A stretch of 64,000 nt of DNA from positions 1 to 64,000 of the forward strand of contig CAJQQG010000012.1 of assembly GCA_905480425.1 (NCBI GenBank), read 5' to 3'. The notes beneath the pieces are model-generated. The model was given only the letters and a program-made list of their open reading frames with translations, did not search any database and was not told the origin of the DNA. This document shows positions 46,001 through 54,723 of this stretch, piece after piece. Position 1 is the first letter of the stretch, and each line of letters begins with the position of its first letter. Made by a program: the position numbers and the translations under genes. The stretch comes from an uncultured Flavobacteriaceae bacterium (lineage in GTDB: Bacteria; Bacteroidota; Bacteroidia; Flavobacteriales; Flavobacteriaceae).

Positions 46001-47617
46001 TTAACGGATTTTATTAGGATCAATCCTACGACTTAGGGCAAGTAGAAAAAATAATCCTGCAACAAAGACAGACCATCGTGCAATAATATCTCCAAAACGC
46101 ACATAAAAAGTAAGGTTACTTCTACTACTAAGCTTTCCAATTAAAATGGTTTTAGTATTATAAGAAGTTTGGTTTATAATTTCACCTTTTGCATTAATAA
46201 TACTTGAAATTCCAGTATTTGCACTTCTAGCAATATCACGTCTAGTTTCAATAGCTCTTAATCTTGTATAACTTAATAATTGTTTATGTCCCGGAGTTTC
46301 TCCCCACCAAGCATCATTTGAAATTACTGCTAAAAAGGTAGCTCCCTCATTAACATAGCCCGTCACAAATTCCCCAAATATTGATTCCCAACAAATGATA
46401 GGTGCAGCCTTTAATTTAGAATTAGTATGTGAGAAAACATCTCGTTTTTTTTGAGTGACTCTACTGGCAACCGTCCCGCCAAAATTAATTAATACATCAC
46501 CTAACAAGGGCTTTAGAATTGATTTAAATGGCATGTTTTCAACGCCTACTACTAATTTTGACTTATGATATATTTGAAATATTTTATTACTTTGTTCAGC
46601 TAAAGCACTATTATAATAATCAGCCCAAAGGCCTTTTTTTATTAGGTTAGCAGTGAGTGAAGGTGCATTTTCTTGTGCATATAAATCGTATAACTGAATC
46701 CCTGTAATATATTGTGTCAATGGAATCTTTGCCAATTCTTGTTGAAGTTCCTCATGTAATTTTGATCCATTAAACTCACGAAATTCTTCACCATATCCCT
46801 CCGCAAAATAAGTTTCTGGGGACAGAATATAGTCAAGGCTATCAGAATAGAATGGCTGTACTTGCTTTTTCCATAGATCAATAAAATTTGCATTTGTTAA
46901 TGAATATTTAGTACTATAAGGGTCAATGTTAGGTTGAACTAATAAAACTTTTATGTCTTTAGATCCCTCTTCCACTTTTTCGTATAAATAAAGTGAAAAC
47001 GCAATAGGTAGCGCAATAAACATTAGTGGGGCGATCATTTTTATTGCTAGTGGTTTGTATCCAAGAATGGTATTATGATTTTTAAAAATATGAAATAACC
47101 ATACATTTATAACTAATACCCATAGTGAACCACCGAAAACACCTGTATATTCATACCATTGAATCCAATAAATGTTTTCTGAAAATATATTTCCAAGGTT
47201 CAGCCATGTCCATGAAAAGTCCCAGCTTAAGTGAAGTTTTTCAAAGGCAATCCACAAGACAATTAAAAATAAATAAGCACTTCGATTAGGCAGTCTTTTT
47301 TTTGCCCATGAAAAGCATGTAAATATAATAGCATAAAATAGGCTGTTACATATATTAGCAAAAAGCATTCCGATAAGTGAGGAATTAATTAACCACCAAG
47401 TAATAAGTATATTCCAGAGTAGGAATGTAAGATACCCATATCCAAAAACTAGTAATCTTTTTCTTTTAAAGTCACTTAGTTGAATTGAGTTCTCTAAAAA
47501 TAATAAAGGAATTAGAGCTCCAAATATAATAAAGGTAAAACCATTTATTGGCCAAGCTGCTGAAAGTAGCAAAGCTGACAGAATTGACAATAAAAAGTGT
47601 TTAGTTGTTTTAGACAT
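46001..47617 (-). CDS. lnt: Apolipoprotein N-acyltransferase
   Basis: A 538-residue inner-membrane enzyme that adds the third acyl chain to lipoproteins. It has about six to seven N-terminal helices (residues 5-215), then a nitrilase-like domain (about 225-510). The catalytic triad can be placed: Glu in LSPETYFAEG, Lys in HKSKLVVGVENMPF, Cys in APIICWESIFGE. A hydrophobic C-terminal helix follows. I prefer ATG 47617 to the in-frame GTG two codons earlier. It is divergent from pssA. Confidence 0.94.
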   Translation of the reverse strand: MSKTTKHFLLSILSALLLSAAWPINGFTFIIFGALIPLLFLENSIQLSDFKRKRLLVFGYGYLTFLLWNILITWWLINSSLIGMLFANICNSLFYAIIFTCFSWAKKRLPNRSAYLFLIVLWIAFEKLHLSWDFSWTWLNLGNIFSENIYWIQWYEYTGVFGGSLWVLVINVWLFHIFKNHNTILGYKPLAIKMIAPLMFIALPIAFSLYLYEKVEEGSKDIKVLLVQPNIDPYSTKYSLTNANFIDLWKKQVQPFYSDSLDYILSPETYFAEGYGEEFREFNGSKLHEELQQELAKIPLTQYITGIQLYDLYAQENAPSLTANLIKKGLWADYYNSALAEQSNKIFQIYHKSKLVVGVENMPFKSILKPLLGDVLINFGGTVASRVTQKKRDVFSHTNSKLKAAPIICWESIFGEFVTGYVNEGATFLAVISNDAWWGETPGHKQLLSYTRLRAIETRRDIARSANTGISSIINAKGEIINQTSYNTKTILIGKLSSRSNLTFYVRFGDIIARWSVFVAGLFFLLALSRRIDPNKIR

Positions 47618-47686
47618 TTCCACGAATTTAAATTTTTTTGAAGCTATAGCAATTACTATCTTGTCAAAAATTATAAATATTTATTA

Positions 47687-48448
47687 GTGCAGCTAATTAA
47701 ACGAAACATTCCTAACCTTTTTACGGCTTTAAATTTTCTTTGTGGATGTTTTGCAGCTAGCCTTGCTTTTAAGAATTTATTTGAGGCAGCTTTTCTTTTA
47801 GTGCTTCTGGGTACCTTTTTTGATTTATTTGATGGTTTTTTTGCTCGATTATTAAATGCTGAGAGTAAATTCGGACTTCAGTTTGACTCAATGGCAGACT
47901 TAATTACTAGTGGTATTGTACCAGGCATTGTTATGTATCAGTTGTTTCTAGAAATTGGAATTAGAGAAGTAAGTTATGATTTTTTGATTTTTCAAAATGA
48001 GTTTACTTTCTCATTTGCTCCCTTTGCTTTAGTTGGTTTTTTGATTTCCCTTGGTGCTGCAATACGATTATCAAAATTTAATATAGACACAGAACAACGC
48101 TATGAGTTTAAAGGTCTTCCAGCACCAGCAAATGCTCTTTTTATAGTAGCATTACCATTATTGATTGCGCATCCGTTATTTACATTTTTCAAACCTTTTC
48201 TCACTACATATCCTGCCTTAGTTTTTATTTCAATTTTGTCAGCAATATTAATGAATATGAGATTGCCTTTATTTTCTTTTAAAATTCAATCTTTTAAAAT
48301 TCAATCTTTTGAACTTCGAGATTATGGGTTTCAATTGTTACTTATCTTATTGTCTGTACCCACTTTTTATTTTTTACAATGGGTCGCAGTTCCAGTAATG
48401 ATTATAATATATTTATTTTTAAATGTTTTAAAAAATAGTTTTGATTAA
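47687..48448 (+). CDS. pssA: CDP-diacylglycerol--serine O-phosphatidyltransferase
   Basis: A 253-residue membrane enzyme that makes phosphatidylserine, the precursor of phosphatidylethanolamine. It carries the CDP-alcohol phosphatidyltransferase motif as DLFDGFFARLL...FGLQFDSMADLI, with all acidic residues. About seven helices. The start is GTG, as no ATG fits. A five-residue in-frame repeat (SFKIQ SFKIQ SFEL) lies in a loop near residues 197-209. It converges with lptB across 19 bases. Confidence 0.93.
   Translation: MQLIKRNIPNLFTALNFLCGCFAASLAFKNLFEAAFLLVLLGTFFDLFDGFFARLLNAESKFGLQFDSMADLITSGIVPGIVMYQLFLEIGIREVSYDFLIFQNEFTFSFAPFALVGFLISLGAAIRLSKFNIDTEQRYEFKGLPAPANALFIVALPLLIAHPLFTFFKPFLTTYPALVFISILSAILMNMRLPLFSFKIQSFKIQSFELRDYGFQLLLILLSVPTFYFLQWVAVPVMIIIYLFLNVLKNSFD
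48275..48313 (+). repeat. 15-bp in-frame tandem repeat within pssA
   Basis: The unit TCTTTTAAAATTCAA occurs twice exactly (48275-48289, 48290-48304), with a partial third copy. It encodes Ser-Phe-Lys-Ile-Gln and lies between two membrane helices, so copy number could vary without frameshift. Confidence 0.85.
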
Positions 48449-48467
48449 TATTATTATGCAAATTATT

Positions 48468-49208
48468 TTAAAAGGATAATTTCTTTTTACGAAGTTCAAA
48501 ATTTTGTCCAAGATATACTTTGCGAACCATTTCATCTGAAGCCAATTCATCTGGGGTTCCCGCCTTAAGAATACTTCCCTCAAACATTAAGTATGTTTTA
48601 TCGGTAATTGCTAAAGTTTCTTGCACGTTGTGATCAGTAATTAATATGCCAATATTTTTCTTTTTAAGATGTGCTACAATACGTTGAATATCTTCTACTG
48701 CAACTGGATCAACACCAGCAAACGGCTCGTCAAGTAAAACGAATTTAGGGTCGGTTGCAAGCGCACGAGCAATTTCCGTACGTCGTCGTTCTCCTCCGGA
48801 GAGCAAATCACCTCTATTTTTTCGAATATGGTTTAAGCTAAATTCATCTAATAACGATTCCATTTTTTCTTTTTGAGCATTTTTAGATAAATCTGTCATT
48901 TGTAAAACACTTAAAATATTATCCTCAACACTCAGCTTTCTAAATACAGATGCTTCTTGGGCAAGATATCCAATGCCTTGTTGAGCACGCTGATACATGG
49001 GAGATTTTGTTATTTCTTTATCATCAAGAAAAATAGCTCCGTTGTTAGGCTTTATTAGTCCAACTATCATATAAAATGAGGTAGTTTTACCTGCTCCATT
49101 TGGGCCAAGTAAGCCTACAATTTCTCCCTGAGAAACTTCTACAGAAATCCCTTTTACAACTTTACGTCCTTTGTACGATTTTTCAATATTGGTGGCTGTA
49201 AGTTTCAT
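48468..49208 (-). CDS. lptB: LPS export ABC transporter ATPase LptB
   Basis: A 246-residue ATPase that powers LPS extraction with LptF/LptG. Walker A GPNGAGKTTSFYMIVGL, signature LSGGERRRTEIARALA and Walker B FVLLDEPFAGVDP are intact; the segment after Walker A (YMIVGLIKPNNG) and QRAQQGIGYLAQE are LptB-like. It is separated from the AhpD-like gene by six bases. The lptG gene is 45 kb away in this window. Confidence 0.95.
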   Translation of the reverse strand: MKLTATNIEKSYKGRKVVKGISVEVSQGEIVGLLGPNGAGKTTSFYMIVGLIKPNNGAIFLDDKEITKSPMYQRAQQGIGYLAQEASVFRKLSVEDNILSVLQMTDLSKNAQKEKMESLLDEFSLNHIRKNRGDLLSGGERRRTEIARALATDPKFVLLDEPFAGVDPVAVEDIQRIVAHLKKKNIGILITDHNVQETLAITDKTYLMFEGSILKAGTPDELASDEMVRKVYLGQNFELRKKKLSF

Positions 49209-49214
49209 TTTCTT

Positions 49215-49565
49215 CTATTTCTTAGTTGATTCAAGAGTTTCCCAGTATTCGTATGCTCTTCTTAGATGGGGTATGACAATTGTTCCACCCACTAAGGTAG
49301 CTATTTCGAGTGCTTCCATAATCGCCTTTTTGCTAAGTTTCTCCTGATAACATTTCTCGAGATGATATTTAACACAATCATCACACCTTAAAACGGTTGA
49401 GGCAACTAAGCCCAATAATTCTTTTGTAGCTACATCTAATGAACCTTCTTGAAAAGCTTGTTTATCAAGGCTAAAAATCCGTTTTAATGTGTTTGAACCA
49501 CCTTCCAGTAATTGTTTATTCATCCGACTTCTATAGTCGTTAAATTCAGAAATAGGATTAGACAT
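49215..49565 (-). CDS. Carboxymuconolactone decarboxylase / AhpD-like protein
   Basis: A 116-residue protein with the AhpD-type redox motif CDDCVKYHLEKC (Cys-x-x-Cys and the following His). It lacks anything beyond one small helical domain. The family includes peroxidase-reducing AhpD and decarboxylases; with the CxxC a redox or peroxidase role is more likely. The start overlaps tatC by eight bases. Confidence 0.85.
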   Translation of the reverse strand: MSNPISEFNDYRSRMNKQLLEGGSNTLKRIFSLDKQAFQEGSLDVATKELLGLVASTVLRCDDCVKYHLEKCYQEKLSKKAIMEALEIATLVGGTIVIPHLRRAYEYWETLESTKK

Positions 49566-50382
49566 TAGTTAGGCCTTTATCTTGATTTCGAGTTACAATT
49601 TTCGCAATAACAATACTTACTTCATATAAAATAAGTATTGGAATACTAACAATTATCTGGCTTACCACGTCTGGAGGTGTAATTATTGCAGAAAGACTTA
49701 AAACAACTACTAATGAAATTTTCCTATTCTTTTTAAGAAATTCAGGTGATACAATTCCAACGCGCGTTAAAAAATAAATTATGATTGGTAACTCAAAAAT
49801 GATTCCAGAAGCTAAAACAGATGCTCGAAGTAAACCAATATAACTACTCAGATCAAAATCATTAAAAATTTCACTACTCACAGAATAGTTTCCTAAAAAA
49901 TTAATAGAAAGCGGTGTAACGATATAATATCCAAAAAGAACTCCTATGAAAAAGAGAAGAGAAGCTATAAATATAAAACCACGTGCATTTTTTCGTTCTT
50001 TTTCATATAGTCCAGGACTAACAAATTTCCAGAATTCATATATTATATAGGGGAATGAAATGATAAATCCTGCAAGAACTGAAGTCCATAGGTGGGCAGA
50101 AAACTGTCCTGCTACGGTTCTACTTTGAATTCTAAATGGTAGTTCTTCAAGACAAAAGCTACTACCTTGTCCTAGTGTTTGCGAAAGTGAGCAAAACCAG
50201 CGATAGGTTATAAAGCTTTTCTTTTTAGGGCCAAATAGAAGTACATCAAATATAAAATCTTTGAAAACAAAAGCTATTGATGCAATAATAACAATTGCCA
50301 AGACAGAACGAATTAAATGCCAACGTAATTCTTCTAAGTGATCCAAAAAAGACATTTCATCTCTTGGCGTAGTTGAGCTCAT
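49558..50382 (-). CDS. tatC: Sec-independent protein translocase TatC
   Basis: A 274-residue inner-membrane protein with six helices, the core of the Tat receptor for folded proteins. N-terminal MSFLDHLEELRWHLIRSV and the first periplasmic loop ending in GFIISFPYIIYEFWKFVSPGLYEKERK are classical. That loop is long and has two cysteines (FCSLSQ... and SSFCLEELPF). No tatA or tatB in the window. First gene of tatC - AhpD-like - lptB. Confidence 0.96.
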   Translation of the reverse strand: MSSTTPRDEMSFLDHLEELRWHLIRSVLAIVIIASIAFVFKDFIFDVLLFGPKKKSFITYRWFCSLSQTLGQGSSFCLEELPFRIQSRTVAGQFSAHLWTSVLAGFIISFPYIIYEFWKFVSPGLYEKERKNARGFIFIASLLFFIGVLFGYYIVTPLSINFLGNYSVSSEIFNDFDLSSYIGLLRASVLASGIIFELPIIIYFLTRVGIVSPEFLKKNRKISLVVVLSLSAIITPPDVVSQIIVSIPILILYEVSIVIAKIVTRNQDKGLTNV

Positions 50383-50418
50383 ACTTATATTTGATACTTA
50401 GTGTGAAATTTATAAATA

Positions 50419-50426
50419 CAAAAATA
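50419..50426 (-). promoter_or_regulatory. -7 promoter element of the tatC operon
   Basis: TATTTTTG on the minus strand matches TAnnTTTG and lies 36 bases before the tatC ATG. No -33 TTTG at standard spacing. The remaining gap up to recQ is AT-rich. Confidence 0.5.
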
Positions 50427-50581
50427 TCAAAAAACAATCGATTTGAAATGAGAAAAATTGATTTTGGTTTTTTTTAAATTTAAAGAAGCAGATGTTCTTA
50501 AAGAATTTGTAGACGATAATAAAAAGAGTTAACTTAGATAGTATACTTATTAGAATTTAAATTTAAACCATAAATACATTA

Positions 50582-52771
50582 ATGAATTCAGATGATCTAA
50601 AGAAGGCTTTGAAGAAATACTTCGGCTTTTCTTCATTCAAAGGACTACAAGAAAGTGTTATTACTAAAGTGCTTAACAAAGAAAACAGTTTTGTTATCAT
50701 GCCCACAGGTGGGGGCAAGTCTTTATGTTATCAATTGCCCGCGCTGATGCAAGAAGGAACGTCAATTGTTGTTTCACCTCTCATTGCATTAATGAAAAAT
50801 CAAGTAGATGCTATTCGTGGTATTTCTTCAGAAAATGGAATTGCTCATGTCCTCAATTCATCTTTAACCAAAACAGCAGTTGAACAGGTAAAGTCAGATA
50901 TTATAAATGGTGTTACTAAATTATTATATGTTGCTCCCGAATCATTGGCCAAAAAAGAAAATATTGCTTTTTTCAAATCTGTAAAAATTTCTTTTTTGGC
51001 TGTAGATGAAGCTCACTGTATCTCAGAATGGGGTCATGATTTTAGACCCGAATACCGGAATTTAAGAGTTATATTGGAACAATTTGAGCAAGAAATCCCT
51101 GTAATTGCTTTAACAGCTACAGCTACACCTAAGGTTCAAGAGGATATTATGAAAAACCTGAAAATTTCAGGTGCTACTGTTTTCAAAGCTTCTTTTAACC
51201 GTCCAAACCTTTATTATGAAGTACGTACCAAAACAAATCTAGTAGATTCTGATATCATTAAGTTCATCAAACAAAATGAAAATAAATCTGGTATTGTATA
51301 TTGTTTGTCAAGAAAACGTGTTACTGAACTTTCACAAACCCTTCAGGTAAATGGCATTAAAGCACTTCCTTATCATGCCGGCCTAGATCCTAAAACAAGA
51401 ATTAATAATCAAGATAATTTTTTAAATGATGATTGCGATATAATTGTGGCGACCATTGCTTTTGGTATGGGAATTGATAAGCCTGATGTTCGTTTTGTGA
51501 TCCATCATGATATTCCGAAGAGTATTGAAAGTTATTACCAGGAAACTGGACGCGCAGGGCGTGATGGAGGAGAGGGGCATTGCCTAGCCTTCTACGCTTA
51601 TAAAGACATTGAGAAATTAGAAAAGTTCATGTCTGGAAAGCCATTAGCTGAACAGGAAATTGGGATGGCACTTTTGAGTGATATGGTTGCCTATGCTGAG
51701 ACTTCTATTTCTCGTCGTCGATTTATCCTGCATTACTTTGGAGAAGCTTTTGATAATGTAACAGGTGATGGAGGAGATATGGACGACAACATGCGTTATC
51801 CTAAAAAGAAAGTTGAGGCACAAAAAGAACTTGAGCTTTTATTATCAGTTATAAAGGCCACAAAAGAAAAATACAAGTCTAAAGAAGTGGTAAAATCTCT
51901 TTTAGGTGAAAAAAATGCACTTATTCAGTCCCATAAAACACATGAAGCTTCTTTTTTTGGGAGCGGAGATTCAAAAGATTCTTATTTTTGGATGGCTTTA
52001 ATTCGGCAAGCATTAGTTTCAGGTTTTTTGACAAAAGAAATAGAAACCTATGGTTTGTTAAAAATCACTTCACGGGGAAGAGAATATCTTTCTAATCCAA
52101 TCTCATTTTTAATGAGTGAAGATCACAAATTCGATAATATTTCTGCTGCAAACATTATTCAGAATAAATCACAAGGAATACTCGATAAAATATTAATGAA
52201 TATGCTTGTAGGACTAAGGAAACAGGTGGCAAGTGAAAGCAAAGTCCCACCATATGCTGTTTTTCAAGAATATTCTTTAGAGGATATGTGTTTAAAATAT
52301 CCTATCACCCAAGAAGAATTAATTAATATTAATGGTGTAGGAGAAGGAAAAGCAAAGCGTTATGGTGATAAATTTTTATCACTCATTATATCATATGTTG
52401 AAGAAAATCAAATTCTTCGACCAGATGATCTAGTAGTTAAGAGTACTGGAACTAATTCTGCACTTAAATTATTTTTGATTCAAAGTATCGATAGGAAATT
52501 ACCATTACAAGATATAGCTTCAGCTAAACGAATGGACATGGGAAAACTTTTAACAGAGATGGAAACCATAGTTTTTGCTGGAACTCGTCTTTATATAGAT
52601 TATTGTTTTGAAGAACTTTTTGACGAAGATCAGCAAGAAGAACTATATGACTACTTTATAGAGGCCGAATCAGATTCTATTAAAGATGCCTATGATGAAT
52701 TTGACGGAGATTATGAAGAAGAGGACCTTCGATTGTATCGACTTAAATTTATGAGCGAGATTGCCAATTAA
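50582..52771 (+). CDS. recQ: ATP-dependent DNA helicase RecQ
   Basis: A 729-residue 3'-5' helicase in recombination and repair. Walker A PTGGGKS (41-47), DEAHCISEWGHDFRPEYR (142-159) and QETGRAGRDGG (320-330) are typical. Residues 371-405 correspond to the zinc-binding segment of RecQ, but SRRRFILHYFGEAFD is followed by NVTGDGGDMDDN, with none of the four zinc cysteines. A winged-helix region, an HRDC domain (about 530-615) and an acidic C-terminus with many Asp/Glu follow. It is longer than E. coli RecQ (609). Confidence 0.95.
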   Translation: MNSDDLKKALKKYFGFSSFKGLQESVITKVLNKENSFVIMPTGGGKSLCYQLPALMQEGTSIVVSPLIALMKNQVDAIRGISSENGIAHVLNSSLTKTAVEQVKSDIINGVTKLLYVAPESLAKKENIAFFKSVKISFLAVDEAHCISEWGHDFRPEYRNLRVILEQFEQEIPVIALTATATPKVQEDIMKNLKISGATVFKASFNRPNLYYEVRTKTNLVDSDIIKFIKQNENKSGIVYCLSRKRVTELSQTLQVNGIKALPYHAGLDPKTRINNQDNFLNDDCDIIVATIAFGMGIDKPDVRFVIHHDIPKSIESYYQETGRAGRDGGEGHCLAFYAYKDIEKLEKFMSGKPLAEQEIGMALLSDMVAYAETSISRRRFILHYFGEAFDNVTGDGGDMDDNMRYPKKKVEAQKELELLLSVIKATKEKYKSKEVVKSLLGEKNALIQSHKTHEASFFGSGDSKDSYFWMALIRQALVSGFLTKEIETYGLLKITSRGREYLSNPISFLMSEDHKFDNISAANIIQNKSQGILDKILMNMLVGLRKQVASESKVPPYAVFQEYSLEDMCLKYPITQEELININGVGEGKAKRYGDKFLSLIISYVEENQILRPDDLVVKSTGTNSALKLFLIQSIDRKLPLQDIASAKRMDMGKLLTEMETIVFAGTRLYIDYCFEELFDEDQQEELYDYFIEAESDSIKDAYDEFDGDYEEEDLRLYRLKFMSEIAN

Positions 52772-52810
52772 GCTTTTTTAGATTAACCCATTCGGATTAA
52801 AGAGGATTCT

Positions 52811-52818
52811 TATCTTTG
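52811..52818 (+). promoter_or_regulatory. -7 promoter element of the immunophilin gene
   Basis: TATCTTTG matches TAnnTTTG; the motif overlaps the in-frame TTG at 52816, so translation must start further on, at ATG 52837. Confidence 0.6.
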
Positions 52819-52836
52819 CCACCAAATAAAATTATT

Positions 52837-53763
52837 ATGGAAGGTATTTACGCAAAATTTGAAACATCAAAAGGTATAGTTTTACTAGAACTAACCTTCG
52901 ACAAAACTCCTGGTACGGTTGGAAACTTCGTTAGCTTAGCAGAAGGGACATTAAAAAATGATCATAAAGGTGCTGGTGAACCATATTATAATGGGATGAA
53001 ATTTCATCGTGTTATTGCTGATTTTATGATTCAAGGTGGATGTCCGCAGGGTTCTGGTTTGGGTGGTCCTGGATATCAATTTGATGATGAATTTCATCCA
53101 GATTTAAAACACAACAAGCCAGGAACGATTTCTATGGCAAATTCTGGACCAGCGACAAATGGAAGTCAATTTTTTATTACCCACGGTAAAACAGACTGGT
53201 TAGACGGAAAACATACGGTTTTTGGTTATGTAACTGAAGGTCAAGATGTTATTAATAATATTACTCAAGGAGACATCATTGATTCGGTAACTATTGAACG
53301 CCATGGAGTAGCCGCAAAAGAATGGGACGCACTAAAAGCATTTGAGGAATTTAATTCTAGTGGTGAAACACGAAAGCAATCGGCTGTTGATGCTGCAGAT
53401 AAAGCAATGTCTACTTTAGTAAAGGGGATGAAAAAAACTACAAGTGGATTATATTATACCATTACGAAAGAAGGTGAAGGAGAACATCCACCAAAAGGAG
53501 CTAATGTTTCTGTTCATTACAAGGGAACATTAGTCGACGGAACTGTTTTTGATTCTTCTTATCAACGAGACCAACCGATAGAATTTTCAGTAGGCGTGGG
53601 ACAAGTTATTCCGGGATGGGATGAAGGAATTTTATTACTTAATAAAGGTGCTGCTGCTCGTTTTGTAATTCCAAGTCATTTAGGATATGGTGCTAAAGGT
53701 GCTGGTGGTGTTATTCCCGCAGACGCTACGTTAATATTTGAAGTAGAACTCATAAAATTCTAA
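52837..53763 (+). CDS. Dual-family peptidyl-prolyl isomerase: cyclophilin-FKBP fusion
   Basis: A 308-residue protein combining two unrelated isomerase folds. Residues about 3-155 are a cyclophilin (KFHRVIADFMIQGG, then NGSQFFITHG and LDGKHTVFG). Residues about 205-308 are an FKBP (VSVHYKGTLVDGTVFDSSY, GWDEGILLLNKG, SHLGYGAKG). No signal peptide, so it probably works in the cytoplasm on folding. The order cyclophilin then FKBP is the arrangement described for Flavobacterium dual-family immunophilins (CFBP). The ATG at 52837 is used because a promoter element overlaps the earlier TTG. Overlaps the next, convergent gene by four bases. Confidence 0.95.
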   Translation: MEGIYAKFETSKGIVLLELTFDKTPGTVGNFVSLAEGTLKNDHKGAGEPYYNGMKFHRVIADFMIQGGCPQGSGLGGPGYQFDDEFHPDLKHNKPGTISMANSGPATNGSQFFITHGKTDWLDGKHTVFGYVTEGQDVINNITQGDIIDSVTIERHGVAAKEWDALKAFEEFNSSGETRKQSAVDAADKAMSTLVKGMKKTTSGLYYTITKEGEGEHPPKGANVSVHYKGTLVDGTVFDSSYQRDQPIEFSVGVGQVIPGWDEGILLLNKGAAARFVIPSHLGYGAKGAGGVIPADATLIFEVELIKF

Positions 53764-54341
53764 AAACGATCTTCAGGGCTATTGCCTTGATGCCATTTTA
53801 TATTACAGCCTATACTTGGATATTGAATTTCAAGCATGGGCTTTTTTGATAGCATGATTTTAACTGCTTTATGTAAATTTTCACCTGTTATTGGTATTGT
53901 GTTTCCAGGCCTTGAAGCGTCATATCGCCCCCTATAAACTAGCTTCAAGCCTACATCAAATAAATAAAAATCCGGAGTACACGCAGCCTTATAGGCATGA
54001 GCGATCTCCTGAGTTTTATCATATAGATATGGGAATAAAAACTTTTTATTAAATGATAATTTCGCCATTTCTTGAGGGCCATCTTGAGGATGAGAATGTA
54101 TACTATTACTTGATATAGCAATCGTATTAATACCTTTTGATTCTAATAATTCTGCACTTGAAACTATTGAATCTATTAAGTGAACAACATACGGACAATG
54201 ATTACATATAAAAATAATTAAAGTACCTTTTGAACCTTTTAATGACTCTAATTTAGACTGTTTTCCAGTCACCACATTTAGAAGAGAAAAATCGGGAGCA
54301 ATTCTTCCTAATGGAAGCATATAAGATTCAGTAAGCGCCAT
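53760..54341 (-). CDS. Thioredoxin-fold protein of the AhpC/TSA-like type
   Basis: A 193-residue protein with a thioredoxin-like fold: PDFSLLNVVTGKQSKLE at the N-terminus and the redox motif CNHCPYV in IIFICNHCPYV. No signal peptide, so it is cytoplasmic; the CxxC motif suggests a thiol reductase/peroxidase. It is monocistronic and converges with the immunophilin gene. Confidence 0.83.
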   Translation of the reverse strand: MALTESYMLPLGRIAPDFSLLNVVTGKQSKLESLKGSKGTLIIFICNHCPYVVHLIDSIVSSAELLESKGINTIAISSNSIHSHPQDGPQEMAKLSFNKKFLFPYLYDKTQEIAHAYKAACTPDFYLFDVGLKLVYRGRYDASRPGNTIPITGENLHKAVKIMLSKKPMLEIQYPSIGCNIKWHQGNSPEDRF

Positions 54342-54395
54342 TTTTTATATATCTGAATTTAAAAGTAGTATTTTTATACCATTCAAAATAGATTC

Positions 54396-54722
54396 ATGAT
54401 TGATTATAATACTTTTGAAAAAATAGATTTACGAGTAGGGACTATTATCTCTGCTATTAATTTCCCTGAGGCTAAAAAGCCTGCTTTTCAGTTAAAAATA
54501 GATTTTGGGCCCTTGGGGGTTTTAAATTCATCAGCGCAAGTAACAAATCGCTATTCCCTAGAAGAGCTTCTAGATCGTCAAGTAATAGCTGTAGTTAATA
54601 TTGGAACAAGAAAAATCGCAAATTTTAAAAGTCAGTGCTTGGTTCTTGGAGCTACAGAGGAAAAAGATGTTATCCTATTGGCCCCTGAATCTAAATTGGC
54701 CAATGGACAACAAATTTTGTAG
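54396..54722 (+). CDS. csaA: tRNA-binding domain protein CsaA
   Basis: A 108-residue protein that is a single OB-fold tRNA-binding domain: FEKIDLRVGTIISAINFPEA, the conserved KIDFGPLGVLNSSAQV, then VVNIGTRKIANFKSQCLVLGA. CsaA acts as an export-related chaperone in Bacillus and binds tRNA in vitro. It stands one base from the convergent M14 gene, with no room for a terminator. Confidence 0.93.
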   Translation: MIDYNTFEKIDLRVGTIISAINFPEAKKPAFQLKIDFGPLGVLNSSAQVTNRYSLEELLDRQVIAVVNIGTRKIANFKSQCLVLGATEEKDVILLAPESKLANGQQIL

Positions 54723-54723
54723 G

